DNA of 64,000 bases, from assembly GCA_946800325.1 (NCBI GenBank), contig OX326957.1, positions 18,821,591 to 18,885,590 on the forward strand. Reading direction: 5' to 3'. This document shows, piece by piece, positions 33,689-45,647 of the stretch. Within the stretch, counting starts at the first letter, position 1. Every line of letters starts with the position of its first letter. The DNA comes from Luzula sylvatica (lineage: Eukaryota; Streptophyta; Magnoliopsida; Poales; Juncaceae). Under the pieces are notes generated by a model. The model did no database searches and was not told where the DNA came from. It worked only from the letters and a program-made list of their open reading frames with translations. The translations under genes were made by a program, and so were the position numbers.

Positions 33689-35462
33689 TCTCCCACTCAA
33701 TTTCAGATCTACCTAAAAGGTACTCATGCATATCCAATATGCACGATCTTAGAGAATATAGCTCGCGTATCAAAATACCAACCCATGCACATCCTATTTG
33801 CCAATTCTTGTAACCAAGACCGACATAGTACGACTAGTTATGTGACCGTGTAGGTTCGTTTAACGATGGCAGTAGGCTGTTTTCAAAGCCTTACAAGCAC
33901 ATGAGCGGGATCTAATCACTCCATCATGGCTACCCATGTTAAAACGAAAAATGATTCTGATCATTGTGCCTATCTCGAATAGCGATTATTAGTTCTCTTG
34001 TTTGCGATATCTGTTAATCAAAAGGTATGGTGGTAGTCATCCTTATAGTTTGATTAACTACACTTAATTTTCAATTCCGAATTGAGTTAACAATTTCAAT
34101 CGATATTAACCATTAATATCATTGACCGTGGCCACGGTTTTCGTTAATCAATTCATCGAACGACGCCTAAGAGATATCTCTTCCTTTCGGAATAAACAAT
34201 TCCTATCCAGGAGACTCACATTGAATTCCGTGCTTCGGACAATACCCAATGATGACCATTTTGGCCCCTTGTTACGGTAGGTGTAAGGTCAAATTAAAGC
34301 ATTGTGTTACGCACGTAGCGCAATCAATGGTCCCCTCAAGTATGAAGAACCTAATACCCTACTCGTCGCGGGTCCATCCGTAATGACTAAACTGAAGGGG
34401 ATTCTACCCGGCCCCGGGCCCGCGCAGCGGATATGTAGGCCCGGTCCGGTTCCCCAATTCCCGAGATCACGCCATGACTTCGAAAGGTACGATGCAAATA
34501 AGAATATTAGATTCATACCAGTGCAAAATTGATTGCACACGAAGGGTTGATTGCTATTCTTCTTTTCGTGTCACGTTGGTGACAATCCGCGCGTCCCACA
34601 CCACGCGTCTTTCACCGTTCGTTGACGTTGCCGATTCACTCGATTTCGTCTCCGACTGAAATTACTCGTCCGAATCGATCACAACCGAAAGAGCCCCAAT
34701 TGTTGCTCCTCTACGTGTATCCACTTGGACTCGTAAGACGTCGGTCGCGGGTGCAACTGCCTAGACGATGCACCGGCGAACTTGCTTGACTGTTTGATTC
34801 TCTATACCGGAAAACTCCTTTTCACGGTTTCTCTCTCTTTACACCCTTTCACTCTCTAGAAAGTTGTCTCACAATTTTCTGGAATATTCTGAATGAATTG
34901 GACTGAATGAACACTAAAAAAGATGAGAGAGAATTATCCTATTTATATCACATAGGATTAGGATGGGCCAAAAGACATGTATATCCAATATACACTCTTT
35001 CACAAAGAAAGTTGCATGAATCTGTCCAGTATTCTGTCCATACGAAATTGGTAAATTCCTCTGACAGAAAATCAACCAACCCGAAAGTTATAGATAATCT
35101 TATTATCTACACGACCCAATTTGTCCTGGCCCAATTAGAGTTCGTATGCAAAAGTTATGACTGTTTTACTAACTGTACGTCATACTGTTGCACCCTTTCG
35201 GTATTTCATAGAAACCACACTGGTACTTCGTTCATATGGAATATATTGCTATATGAAGGTTGTAGATAATCTTATTATCTATCTAACCCAATTTGAACCA
35301 TTCAAATTGGATTTTCCTACTGAAAGATATGACCACGAATGTACTCTTACATTCGTTTATCCTTGTGTACACTTTTACGGTTGATCCTGAAACTGTATTT
35401 CCTTCATAAACCATGTCATGGTCTCGCGGCTTTGGTCATATCCAATATATGTCACCTAGTAC
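33689..35462 (-). other. Copia 3' UTR (minus), split by a solo LTR
   Basis: 33689-34392 and 35412-35462 together align with 39874-40618, including polypurine tract, GATGGCAGTAGGCTG, ATCAATTCATCGA and CATGTCATGGTCTCGCGGC. At about 35462 the sequence switches to the opposite orientation of the same UTR, marking an inversion breakpoint. No coding. Confidence 0.8.
34393..35406 (-). mobile_element. Solo LTR family A with TSD TAAAC
   Basis: Complete LTR (TGAAGGGGATTC at the left, TTTCCTTCA at the right, minus orientation), 1014 bp, flanked by TAAAC at 34388-34392 and 35407-35411. The paralogous UTR at 40561-40580 reads AATGACTAAATCATGTCATG with no insertion, giving an empty-site control. TATA box on the minus strand near 34945. 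Confidence 0.97.
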
Positions 35463-35700
35463 GTTAGCCGAGGAGATGATTATGTTTTGCTAATCGCGGC
35501 TTTGTGATTATTTAATACTTAGTTTCAATGTTTTTTTATCAAAATATTTGATAAAATATGTTCATAACATATATAACTTCTAAAATGTGTCATTTTCATC
35601 TATAAATGTATGAATTTCATATTTTTCATTGTATTTCATTGATGTTTCGATTTTAAATTTGAGTTATAGTGTTTTGATATTTTTGGATGTCGACAAAAAA
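35463..35700 (+). other. Copia UTR scraps, plus orientation
   Basis: The first 40 bp are the inverse of 40665-40710 (GAGATGATTATGTTTTGCTAATC). 35606-35630 shares CATCTATAAATGTAT with the leader before the gag at 25206. No coding. Confidence 0.5.
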
Positions 35701-37477
35701 TTCTTCAACTTTTATTGCCATTTTAATGGAAATTTAATGATCAACTTTTATTTATACTGAAAATGTTCCTCAACAATCAATTTTTTTATTCTTTTTAGAA
35801 GAAAATATTGTGAAAAATATATTTTAATAAAGAGAAAAACATCTCGTGCATGAATTATACTAATATGGATGTCGAAATAAAAAGAAAATTAAAATAAATA
35901 TATTTGACGAATTTTTAAATTATAGTTCTTAAAATATTATAATATAACCTACACCAAACATAATATATTGCCTCATGTAAGAAAAATATATATATTTATT
36001 AATTGAATGAGAGAGATCATATGTGTGAAATATTAAATACTAACCAATAATTTATTAAATAATAAAATTGTTTAACTTATGTGTTTCATGAAACATTTAA
36101 CAAAAACTTCTCATATTTTTTGTCATGTGGACACTACATTATACATCAAACGTCCGATTTTAATCCTACGGTATGCATTAAAAATATCAAATATGACATG
36201 ACTTAAGAAGATGACTTAAAAATTATTGTAAAATAATTACACACAAATGACTACCTATCATATGATTTTCAAAAATTCTAGAAAAAAAATGATGAACAAG
36301 AATAAACCACATCAATACGCGGTTAAAATTAACATCTACAATAGTAATACAAAATATATATATTAGAAAATAAAATATAAAATTAACATTTATGATGAAA
36401 TCACATCACAAAATTTAACGGTCTACAATTAGAATGAACCATGAGGATTTGGTCTCATGAAAAAACTTGAGATACGTGCAAAATACAAGGTTGGTAAATT
36501 AGTTTCACTTGTAGTTGTTTGACCTGCATATTTGATACGGTAATTGCATTTACGAAGACATCCTAACCTGAAAAATACAAGGTTGGTAAATTAGTTTCAC
36601 TTGTAGTTTCATTTGTTATCTTTTTTAAAATCATTTGATCAATTTGCTGTCATTAATCAGTGTACCCATAATATTATCGGTATTCATCGATGTACATATA
36701 TTTTGTAGAAATGGCTTCGCTATATATCAAACTACGCTATAAATAGCATATTTTATTCGAATTAGTAGAGTTTATGTTTCTTCGAAGGCACAATTAAACT
36801 TAGTTAATTATAAAATAATTCCCTGTATTAAATGATCTCTTGCTATGTTATTCTTGACAACGACACAGATATTTTGTTATTTAGTAGAGCTGGATACAGA
36901 ACAATATTAGGATTTTAATTAGTTCAAAGAACCTGCGTTGAATGAGATATCTTTTGGTCAATACAATAATAAATATAAAACAAAATAACTGTTTTACTCA
37001 TATTATTTATTGGTAACTTCTAAATAACAATGTCTAATATTTGCTCTCAATTGACAAAGCCATATAAAATTTATATTTCCGTATTATCCCAACTGTTTTT
37101 TTTTTTTTGTAGTACTCCAATTGTCTATTCGTGTTATTGTTGAATCATTAATTGATTATCTTAAACAAAAATATTAGATTGTTGCTTTTTACTAAAGTTG
37201 AGATTTTCTTTTATGAAAGAATAATATAAACAAAATGTACTGTTTTTAGAGTGTTGATGTTAGATAATGAATATCGGAGATTGAGAAAATAATTCTTTGT
37301 GAATTGCATTAGTTTAGTTTATTGTCGTAAAGAAGTTATCAATTAAAAAATAAGAATAGAACTATCATTATCATAAAAAACAGTGACATATCTTATAATA
37401 GTAATTTACTAACTTGTACTTACCGTCATCCTTGTTAATATATAACACAAAATTTATATATAAATTCAGTTATTCAA

Positions 37478-37539
37478 CACCTACTAATTGGCCTACGGGC
37501 TAAAATATCAAAAAAAAAAAAAAAAAACACCTACTAATT
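37478..37539 (+). mobile_element. Tiny retroposed insertion with poly(A) and 12-bp TSD
   Basis: Insert 37490-37527 (about 20 unique bases GGCCTACGGGCTAAAATATC plus about 18 A) lies between identical CACCTACTAATT copies at 37478-37489 and 37528-37539. Poly(A) plus a 12-bp TSD is the signature of LINE-machinery retroposition, here severely 5'-truncated. Confidence 0.85.
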
Positions 37540-37904
37540 ACATTATTTGTTGATTATGCGACACCTATTAACAAGTTATCTCACAATTAATAAATAACAT
37601 GATAATCACTTATGTTAATTATTATATAGAGTAAGTTTCGTCTAAATTACCCAAGCATCGCTGGCTGTGGTCAATGGTTTGAACTAACATTGCGCCCGCG
37701 CCATTGTGATGGCTTGTTTGTTTTCTATTTTTGGATTCTGGTTGTGCCGTAGTTTTAGAAAGAGAAAATCCAGCTCGAGAAAGGAGATCAAGAAACTTTC
37801 TTCAACAACCAAAATGACGCACTGTTGTGATTAATTCCTGGGGGAAGTTCTTGAAGTATGAGACAGCAAAGTTTCAAAGTTTTTACTAAAAAAATAAAAT
37901 AAAA

Positions 37905-38270
37905 TAACATAGGTAGTGCATTAACACAAGTATTTTTAATACGATTGTTTTAATCATTATCACAAAACAATACATAATGTCATAACTTTTAATAATAGGA
38001 GAAACTATAATAATGACAAAAATACAAAGTCGTAATTAATTCAATTAGTAGCAAAGTGTGCAATGAAATGCATTAAAAAGAACGAACACTTTCGTTTGGA
38101 TGTAAAATATGTACGGACATTATGTTTGCCTAACTAAATCATGATTTTTATAAATTTTAGAGCAAGAACCGTTGAATTGTTGAAGAGCTGGTTTTCTTGA
38201 ACAATTCATACAGCTCCGGTTTTAAAATTTGTTTATTTTTTTATACATCATCGACAAAATCAAAACCAAA
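37905..38270 (+). repeat. Unclassified dispersed repeat, copy 1
   Basis: Shares blocks with 60870-61170 in the same order and orientation: TAATTAATTCAATTA, AAATCATGATTTTTATAAATT, AGCAAGAACCGTT and AAAATTTGTTTATTTT. No TIR, LTR or coding features are visible, so the class is unknown. Confidence 0.7.
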
Positions 38271-38694
38271 GAAATAAACGATGTACTCGTCGTAAAATTT
38301 GTTGAGAACCAATGTCCGAATCCTGCAAATTTTAAATTGACATCGGAATCATGTATACCCAAATCACGTCATGTTTTCAAATCGTATAAAATTATAAATT
38401 ATCAGGTATACCTAAATCAGGCCATCGAAATGGATTGTTCGTTTCTTACAAAATTATTTAGCCTTGTAAATTTTATTTAATACGTAATTGACAAAGTCTG
38501 TCTTTATTTGTAATATTTGAGATGCTAACTATTGGTTCAAACTTCCGGTTTGACTATCTCAAAACAATATCGGTACTATTATTAAATTTGCTGAGTGTCA
38601 TTCGTACGAAATTAGGTATAGGTATGGTCCGTAAACGAGATCAAAAAAAGATACATACGCACATATGCAAATGTGAGTATTTGGACAAGAGCCA

Positions 38695-39465
38695 AGACGT
38701 TGAAGACTACTAATAAGATACATACGCAAATATGCATAATGAGATTAGGCAGATTTTAGTTCCACAAACACTTCTATTACAACGGACCACATGTTGCCTT
38801 GTATTGGACATGTACATGATTATTGTACCAGATTTTCAGAAGCTAATCCGTTGTAACGGATCATAAATTGAGTTACAACGGAAGTATGTACATATGGGTC
38901 CGTTATAACGGACTATAATTGCGTTGTAACGGATCTGTTCTGGAACGGTTATGTGTACAATTGTTATACACGTTTTTACAACACTTGATGTGTATTTTCC
39001 TATTTAGTATAAATATGATATTTCTCTCTCCTCGAATTGATCAAATCGGCCAAGTTCACACACGCTTATCTAGGCAGTTACGTGCGTGACCAAGTGACTA
39101 TGACTCATGGTGGATACGCGTAGAGTAGTTCACGTTTGTGACTCTCAAATTGTAACAAAACTGAAATTAGTTTTTGATTTACGAGTTTGACGGAGTCGAG
39201 ACGAGAAATACGCATGTGAGACGGAAGGCAAATCACAACGGTGTCGAGTCGTGTGGTATGGGACACAGGCTTTGCCGAAGTGAAAAGCACGAAGAAGACG
39301 ATGTTAGAAAGTGACCAACCATTAGTACGTGATCAATTTTACGTGGTAACGGTCTATCCTTGTATTGCATTGTACCCACGGAAAGATGGCGTGATCTCGG
39401 GATTTTGGAACCGGACTGGGTCCTCACTTCATCAGTGCGAGACCAGGGTCGATCGATTACCTGTA
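38695..39465 (+). mobile_element. LTR family A copy (plus), TCCGTTATAACGGA type
   Basis: Has the 3' half of family A (TAGTATAAATATG TATA box near 39007, TCTAGGCAGTT, GTGGATACGCGTAGAG, GGAACCGGACTGGG) and abuts a perfect PBS. The 5' start is uncertain, perhaps TGAAGACTAC near 38700. It carries palindromes at 38775-38936, unlike the LTRs at 31433-35406. Confidence 0.75.
38775..38936. repeat. TCCGTTATAACGGA-like palindromes in a family A LTR
   Basis: Units include TCCGTTGTAACGGA (about 38847-38860), GAGTTACAACGGA, TCCGTTATAACGGA (about 38900-38913) and GCGTTGTAACGGA (38921-38933). The same motif fills the array of family B copy 2. Confidence 0.9.
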
Positions 39466-39466
39466 G

Positions 39467-39478
39467 TGGTATCAGAGC
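39467..39478 (+). other. Copia primer-binding site (initiator tRNA-Met type)
   Basis: TGGTATCAGAGC one base after the LTR end. This is the standard plant copia PBS complementary to the 3' end of tRNA-iMet. Confidence 0.95.
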
Positions 39479-39721
39479 GATCTCCATCGATTCGAGGGTT
39501 CAATCATAGTCGTATAATAGTTATACGGACATGTGTAAAAGTTATACACGCGTTTGCATGAATTTAGATATTTGGAAAATAATTTCGATTAAAATCACAA
39601 GTGGAATTCACTCGAGGTGAATCATTTGAAGATTGATAGTATCTAGTAATGATCGTGAAAGAGTTTCGCGATTGATCATTTTTGAAACGAGCAAAAATGG
39701 AAGAAATGGCCGCGTATGTTC
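39479..39721 (+). other. Copia 5' leader, truncated
   Basis: Matches the leaders at 63066-63290 (plus) and 45440-45634 (minus) through ATTCGAGGGT, TAGTCGTATAA, AAAATCACAAGTG and GATCGTGAAAGAGTTT. It stops where a minus-strand LTR begins. Confidence 0.8.
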
Positions 39722-39873
39722 GTTTATCCTTATGCCTACGGACCATTCAAATTCGAGTTTTCCACTGAAATTTTTTCCAATTTTACCAAACTGTTTCTTA
39801 TGCCTACGGACGCGTACGTTCGTTTATCCTTGTGTACACTTTTACGGTTGATCTGAAACTGTATTTCCTTCAG
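39722..39873 (-). mobile_element. Truncated LTR family A, 3' LTR of a minus-strand copia
   Basis: Only the outer 150 bp or so remain, ending CTGTATTTCCTTCA at 39873, followed by the inverted polypurine tract GTCTCCCACTC. Part of it (the GTTCGTTTATCCTT...GCCTACGGAC phrase) is duplicated within the stretch. Confidence 0.8.
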
Positions 39874-40799
39874 TCTCCCACTCAATTTCAGATCTACCTA
39901 AAAAGTACTCATGCATATCCAATATGCACAAATTTAGAGAATATAGCTCGCGTATCAAATACCAAGCTACGCACATCTTATGTGCCAACTTTATAATCAA
40001 GCCGATTTAGTACGACTCGTTGTGTGACCATGTTGTTTGGTTAACGATGGCAGTAGGCTGTTTCCACAGCACTACAAGCCCATGAGCGGGATCTAGTCAC
40101 TCCATCATGGCTACCCATGTTAACACGAAGAATGATTGTGATCATTGTGCCTATCTCGAATAGCGGTTATTAGTTCTCTTGGTAGCGATATTCGTTAATC
40201 AAAAGGCATGGTGATAGTCATCCTTATATTTTGATTAACTATACTTATTCCTCGTGTCCGAAATGAATTAACAATTTCAATCGATATTAACCATTAATAT
40301 CATTGACCGTGGCCACGGTTTTCGTTAATCAATTCATCGAGTGGCCTAAGATATATCTCTTCCTTTCGGAATAAACAATTCCCATCTTGGAGACTCATAT
40401 TGAATTATGTGTTTCGGACAATACCCAATGATGACCGTTTTGGCTCCCTGTTATGGTGAGCGTAAGGTCATATCACAGTATTGTGTTACGCACGTAACAC
40501 AATCGATGGTCCCCTCAAGTATGAAGAACCTAATACCCTACTCGTCGCGAGTCCATCCATAATGACTAAATCATGTCATGGTCTCGCGGCTTCGGTCATA
40601 TCCAATATATGTCACCTAGCATATATCTACGTTCCCGATTCGACAAACACCTTTGTCGTATGATTAGCAAAACATAATCATCTCCTCAGCTAACGTACTA
40701 GTGTACGCGTTCAGTCTACTCCCTCGTAATAGAAATGCTTATCTCTTAAACAAACTGACCCGCGATTAGGGATGTTTAGAAATGAAACTTTAGGTGTGA

Positions 40800-43700
40800 C
40801 GGTTTTGCTGCACATAATCCTCAATTATAACGACGTCCACACAAGCTCAAACCAGGGTTCATGTAATCAAATTACACAACCCGCACACAGTTGTCATATA
40901 AGGTTAATGCATAAAAATTTAAGTAAACAAAATTTTTAAAAGGGATGCATTCATATGGATTAAGTATTTAGGTGATACAACGTTTACCTATGGGCATCTC
41001 CATACCCACAACCTGCGAGGACTATCGTATTAGATAACTACACTCTACTCTCTTCTTCCTCCTCTAGGTATCTCATACCCATAGTCATCGCATGACAGTC
41101 ACGCGCGACTAGAGAGAGCGGTTTTGTAAACGGGTCCGCACGTTCCTGCTAGTGTTAATCTTCATCAAGTTTCGAACATTTCCAATACCTACGATCACAT
41201 CTTTTCATAAAATTTCATGGATCAAATGAAATTTTCTGAGTATTGGCTAGAAGTGGTTTTGACCTCGGCATTTTTGGATTGTACTATTGCGTATCACGCA
41301 ATACACAACCATAAATCCGATAACTCGTGACTACTCGAGTTTGGTCATGTATCCTTGATCCATACCGCTTCCTTTTGCGATTAATAACCGCAATATACTT
41401 GCCTTCGTAAATAGAATCATAAACTATTGGTCATGTGGAACCTTTCCACATAACCGTGTTTTCGTTTAAACAAAATATGTACACACTTTGTGATCGAAAG
41501 TCGTGCTACATATTTGGACGTGCCATATTTGGAAACTGTTGTTGTTATAACTCTTTATAACTAACACGTCCTCCACACCATTATAGATAAAATAAAATCC
41601 TGAAATCTTTCGCAAAGTATTCAAGGATAAACTTCACCGCTATCAATACAAATCCCGATGGTTTAAATATACATAACCATTATGTATGTATATATATATA
41701 TATATATATATATAACCATTATACATTCACAAGAGTTAGTATCATGTAATCGCATTACATTCAAACTCGTGTGATTCCCTTGGATTTTATTGACGATGAA
41801 TTAGACGCTTTATGTGTACGACGTATAGCCACGTACATGTTATAGAAGATATAATAGATCCTCACATCAAATGTAAAGCATCATATTATTACTTTTCGCC
41901 CTGCTTGATGTCTCACATCGAGCCGTAGAAAGTTTCTGCCATTCGACATTTCGATTTAACTCCTCCAAGGAGTTATATGTTGAAAACCATTTTCAACATT
42001 ATGTCGATATACGTGCTATAATCTAGAACGAGGAACTTCTTAGATCTATCCTATAGATCTTCATGCTTAATTTATATGCGATCTCGCCTAAATTCTTTGT
42101 CGTTACAAGAAATATAACGCGGCTCCCACTAACCTTCATGTGTACACAAAGTTTCCATTCGTTCCGACAATGTTATAACATTTTATAACTTCGTCAAAAA
42201 TGAATATTCCAATTCCGAGAAGCTTTTTCTAATCCATCATATGGATCGTTAAAGCGTGCATATCCTGTCCCCGATTCTTATGAATCGACAAAACAGTAAG
42301 GTTGTGTCAAGTACACATCCTTTCATAAATTTTCTGTCAAGAAATTCGGTTTTGACATCCATTTTGCCACATCACATAGTCATAATACGCGACAATGGAA
42401 AGCAGAATTTTGAGAATGTGAAAGCATGGCAACATGCGAAAATATTTCTTCATAGTCCAACTACGAATTACTTGACACTCTTCGCTACGAGCCTCGCTTT
42501 GCATATATGCTAATTCCTATCCATGTAGGTTCTTCACCTTGAAAACCCATTCACATTTCACGGGTCTAACCCTGAAAGTAATGAAATCAAGTTCTAAACT
42601 TGATAATTTACACGGATCGAATCTCAGATTTCATGACACCTTGCCATGTGGAACCGTTACTTTTCATAGCATCCTTGTAGGATATCGAATCATCATATGA
42701 TTTCGATCTATCATCATTAGCAACGATAAATCCGTATTTACCGACTTATGATATAGCCTACTTGATCTACGAAAAATTCCTTTGTGTGTTCGACTCGTAT
42801 TCATCAACTCTTGATGAAGTCGTGTCAACTTTCATCGGTACAATGTTCATTTTCCAGATCTCGAACTCTTTGGAGATTTATTCTACTCCCACTAGCCCGC
42901 AAAGAGAAAAGCGACATCAAGTTCCATACTTGTGCGCATCCAGTCCTCCTCTAAGAAGGCATCTCTTCGAGCCATGAAAATCTCATTTTCGTCGGTATGT
43001 TAGAACTAATACCCTTTAGTTTCCTTAAGGATATATGATAAACGAACAATTTTCAAATTTTGGATTGAGTTTAACCGAAACAAATTTCGAAATATACTCA
43101 CATCCTCAAATATGTACAAATGACAACTTCGGAACCATTCCGATCATATCTCATATGGCGTCTTTTGTACCGATTAGAAGGTTTATGGTCCATATATCAT
43201 ATGTAACCATTCATTAGTGCCGCTGTCTCAATGGCGTATCCCCAAAATATTTTTGGGAGATCCGTTTGACTTATCATTTATCGAAGCATGTCCAACATGC
43301 GTTCATTTCCTCTTTTCGGACACATCTCAATGTTCCGAAGAAAGGTAATCGTGAAACGATTCCACAATCATAAATGATCATCAATACTCATCACTCAAAT
43401 ATCGCCTCTTCGATCCTATTGAAGTACGTAGCTCAAATACTTGCCTTCTCGATCCCATCGAAAGGGCTTTGATTTTCTTGCTTAGTCGATTTTGTATTTT
43501 GTTTTGAAACTCTTTGAACCTTTCAAAAGGCTCCGTTTCGGCACGCATTAAACAGATATTACCGTATCTGCTTTAACCGTCCGTAAACATATCAAAATAC
43601 CGATAGCCTCCTCTTGCCTCGAAATTTATCGGAACATTTACATCTAAATGTAAATTCCAATAATTCGTTGGATCTTTCTCCAACCTTTGGAGAATGTTGC

Positions 43701-44600
43701 CCTTTGTCATATTGCCTAATAAATAAGTATCGCATCAATCAATCGAATCTAATTCGAATGATTCTAGCAATCCATCATATGGAATCTAGATTCGCGTATC
43801 TCATTCATATGGCTAAGACGGCAATGCCAAAAGAAGCATTCAACTTCTAGGTTTGATCCTCCTCGGATTTCACCGTTCTTTGAGTCATTAGTTTGGACAA
43901 CTCCTTGTCCGAACTTTCTGTTTGGAAAACAATTTCCCAAAATACCCTTAGATATTTATTTCTTTTGATCCCGCCCTTGAATTACAAGGACATGCACGCA
44001 TCTCAATGCATTGAATTCCTCGGATGCTCCAAGCATCTCCTATTCAAATTTACATCGCATCTCATGCAATTTCGGAATCGATTTATCTATCGAATGCATA
44101 TGATATTTGGTCACGAAGATCAAATCTCGTACCATCAACACACGAATGTTAATCATAGACCCATAAGGCGTCTCAAAATTAACCTACTCTTTGAGCCGCA
44201 TTGAACCATTCAACGCGCTCTAGCTCTTGAAACTATTTCTTTAGCTTTGCATTTTTTCTTTCATATACACTCGAATTCTCAAAACAATTTTGAGAAATTT
44301 GCGTCTATACATGCCACCACAAGGCACGTAATATTGTTCGAATCCTTCTTAATGTGTATCGAACCCGGCTTTCTCTAAAGCCAAAACCTTGAGCCCTGAA
44401 TCTACCATTTCCGTGTCCAACACGTTCCTTTAAGTCTAAGAACTATTCTTTGACTATCAAGGTTAATTATGGTAATTTCGACTCAAAAGCTATCTATCAT
44501 ATCGATCTCATCGATATATTTGGAGTTGCTAGAAAACCGTGTGTACTTAATCTATATGCTTACATGATGAATATATGAATTTGTTATTTTTATCGAATCG
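40800..44600 (-). pseudogene. Degenerate copia gag-pol, minus strand
   Basis: No long frame survives, but on the minus strand short stretches are recognisable in shifting frames: ETAALMN and TPYE near 43230-43140 (end of integrase), NEIFMARRDAFLEED near 43000-42930 (the region before RT), CEWVFKV near 42560, and YDYVMWQ followed by DVKTEFLD-like codons near 42380-42330 (RT). The order corresponds to copia I integrase then RT. Outer limits are approximate; gag and RNase H are too decayed to place. Confidence 0.75.
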
Positions 44601-45294
44601 ATTACCCTCATACCGATACGGTACTCCAAGTCCATAACACTCAAGACCCATATTTCCGTTCCTCCCACAAGTGACTTTAGCCTATCGGGTGGGATCCCGT
44701 TATTTAGGTAGGATTATATCCAATCGTATCATATGCGACTCTTGAACCTTTATAGGATTTCGGTGATGGATCGTATCATATACAATCCCATTTCCGTGTG
44801 TGCATCCTATCTATGCCCCGAACTCCAATCGGATTGGCCTAGACTGTTAAGTCACAACCATATCCAACATATCGTTCAAATAAGCTACTAGTGAGTCGAC
44901 TTTAGCCTGGGCCTCACAAGTCCTGATTTAACGCTTGCCACCCTTTCGATAGTTACAATATCACGTAACCGACTTTAGCCTGAACCCACGTGAAACGTAA
45001 CACCGAACTCGGTGGTTGTGGACATGGAAGGCATTTCCATGACTTAAATATTATGAGGGATCATGCCTATGCATGTTTCATTTTGTGACATAATCGTATT
45101 ATATCACTATCACAAGATTTTTTAATGCATATGAATTATATAGGGACAGTACTTATTCTAAATAAATACTAATCTTATATGCTAGTATGATTGATGTCGA
45201 TCATATCGATATAAAGAACTCAAAATTCCGAGCTTCGTAGCCAAAGTTATGGCGAAAACAAAATCAGCATCCAGAAGGGGTTACTGCGTTGAGG

Positions 45295-45375
45295 CAGTAC
45301 CCACGGGGCGCGTCCGGGGGGCCAAAATCCACGTCCGGGACGCGTCCGGATGGCCAAAAACTGCTCCCGGGGCGG
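45295..45375. repeat. GC-rich inverted-repeat cluster in a copia leader
   Basis: Contains GGGCGCGTCCGGGG, GGGACGCGTCCGG and CCCGGGGCGGC-type inverted motifs in an otherwise AT-rich leader. In the related leader at 63322-63731 the comparable region holds TCCGTCATGACGGA units, so this may be another cassette type. Confidence 0.55.
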
Positions 45376-45634
45376 CAGAAAAACTGTTTTTCTGCAGATT
45401 TCGCCGTTTCTTCCGTTTTCGCTCGTTTCTAAAACGATAAATCATGAAACTTTTTCACGATCAATCCTAGATACTCTCAATCAACTTTTGATTGATCTCT
45501 AGTAAATTCCACTTGTGATTTTAACGAAACTTTGATTCTCTATATGTAACATCATGCAAACGGGTACGAACTTTGATAACCCGTGCGTATATCGAATATA
45601 CGACTATGATTCGACCCTCGAATCGATGGTGATC

Positions 45635-45646
45635 ACTCTGATACCA
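45635..45646 (-). other. Copia PBS, minus strand
   Basis: The minus strand reads TGGTATCAGAGT, one base from the canonical site, one base inside the LTR at 45648. Confidence 0.92.
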
Positions 45647-45647
45647 C

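Larger units (their letters stand above)
35701..38694. other. AT-rich spacer without recognisable genes
   Basis: No supported gene. It contains a 36-bp direct repeat (36481-36516 and 36573-36608, AAATACAAGGTTGGTAAATT...), a small retroposed insertion (37490-37527), the dispersed repeat at 37905-38270, and a near-duplicate AAGATACATACGCA(C/A)ATATGCA at 38646 and 38716. Short ORFs have no recognisable similarity. Confidence 0.6.
39874..45647 (-). mobile_element. Minus-strand copia element: internal region
   Basis: From the inverted polypurine tract at 39874 to the inverted PBS at 45635-45646, between the truncated LTR on the left and the complete LTR at 45648-46707. Order right to left: leader (about 44600-45634), degenerate gag-pol, and the 3' UTR (39874 to about 40800). 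A (TA)n tract sits at 41688-41713. Confidence 0.85.

Noticed and set aside
35701..38694. Host gene in the AT-rich spacer
   Set aside because: No frame above 85 codons, no splice-consistent exon series and no recognisable motif.
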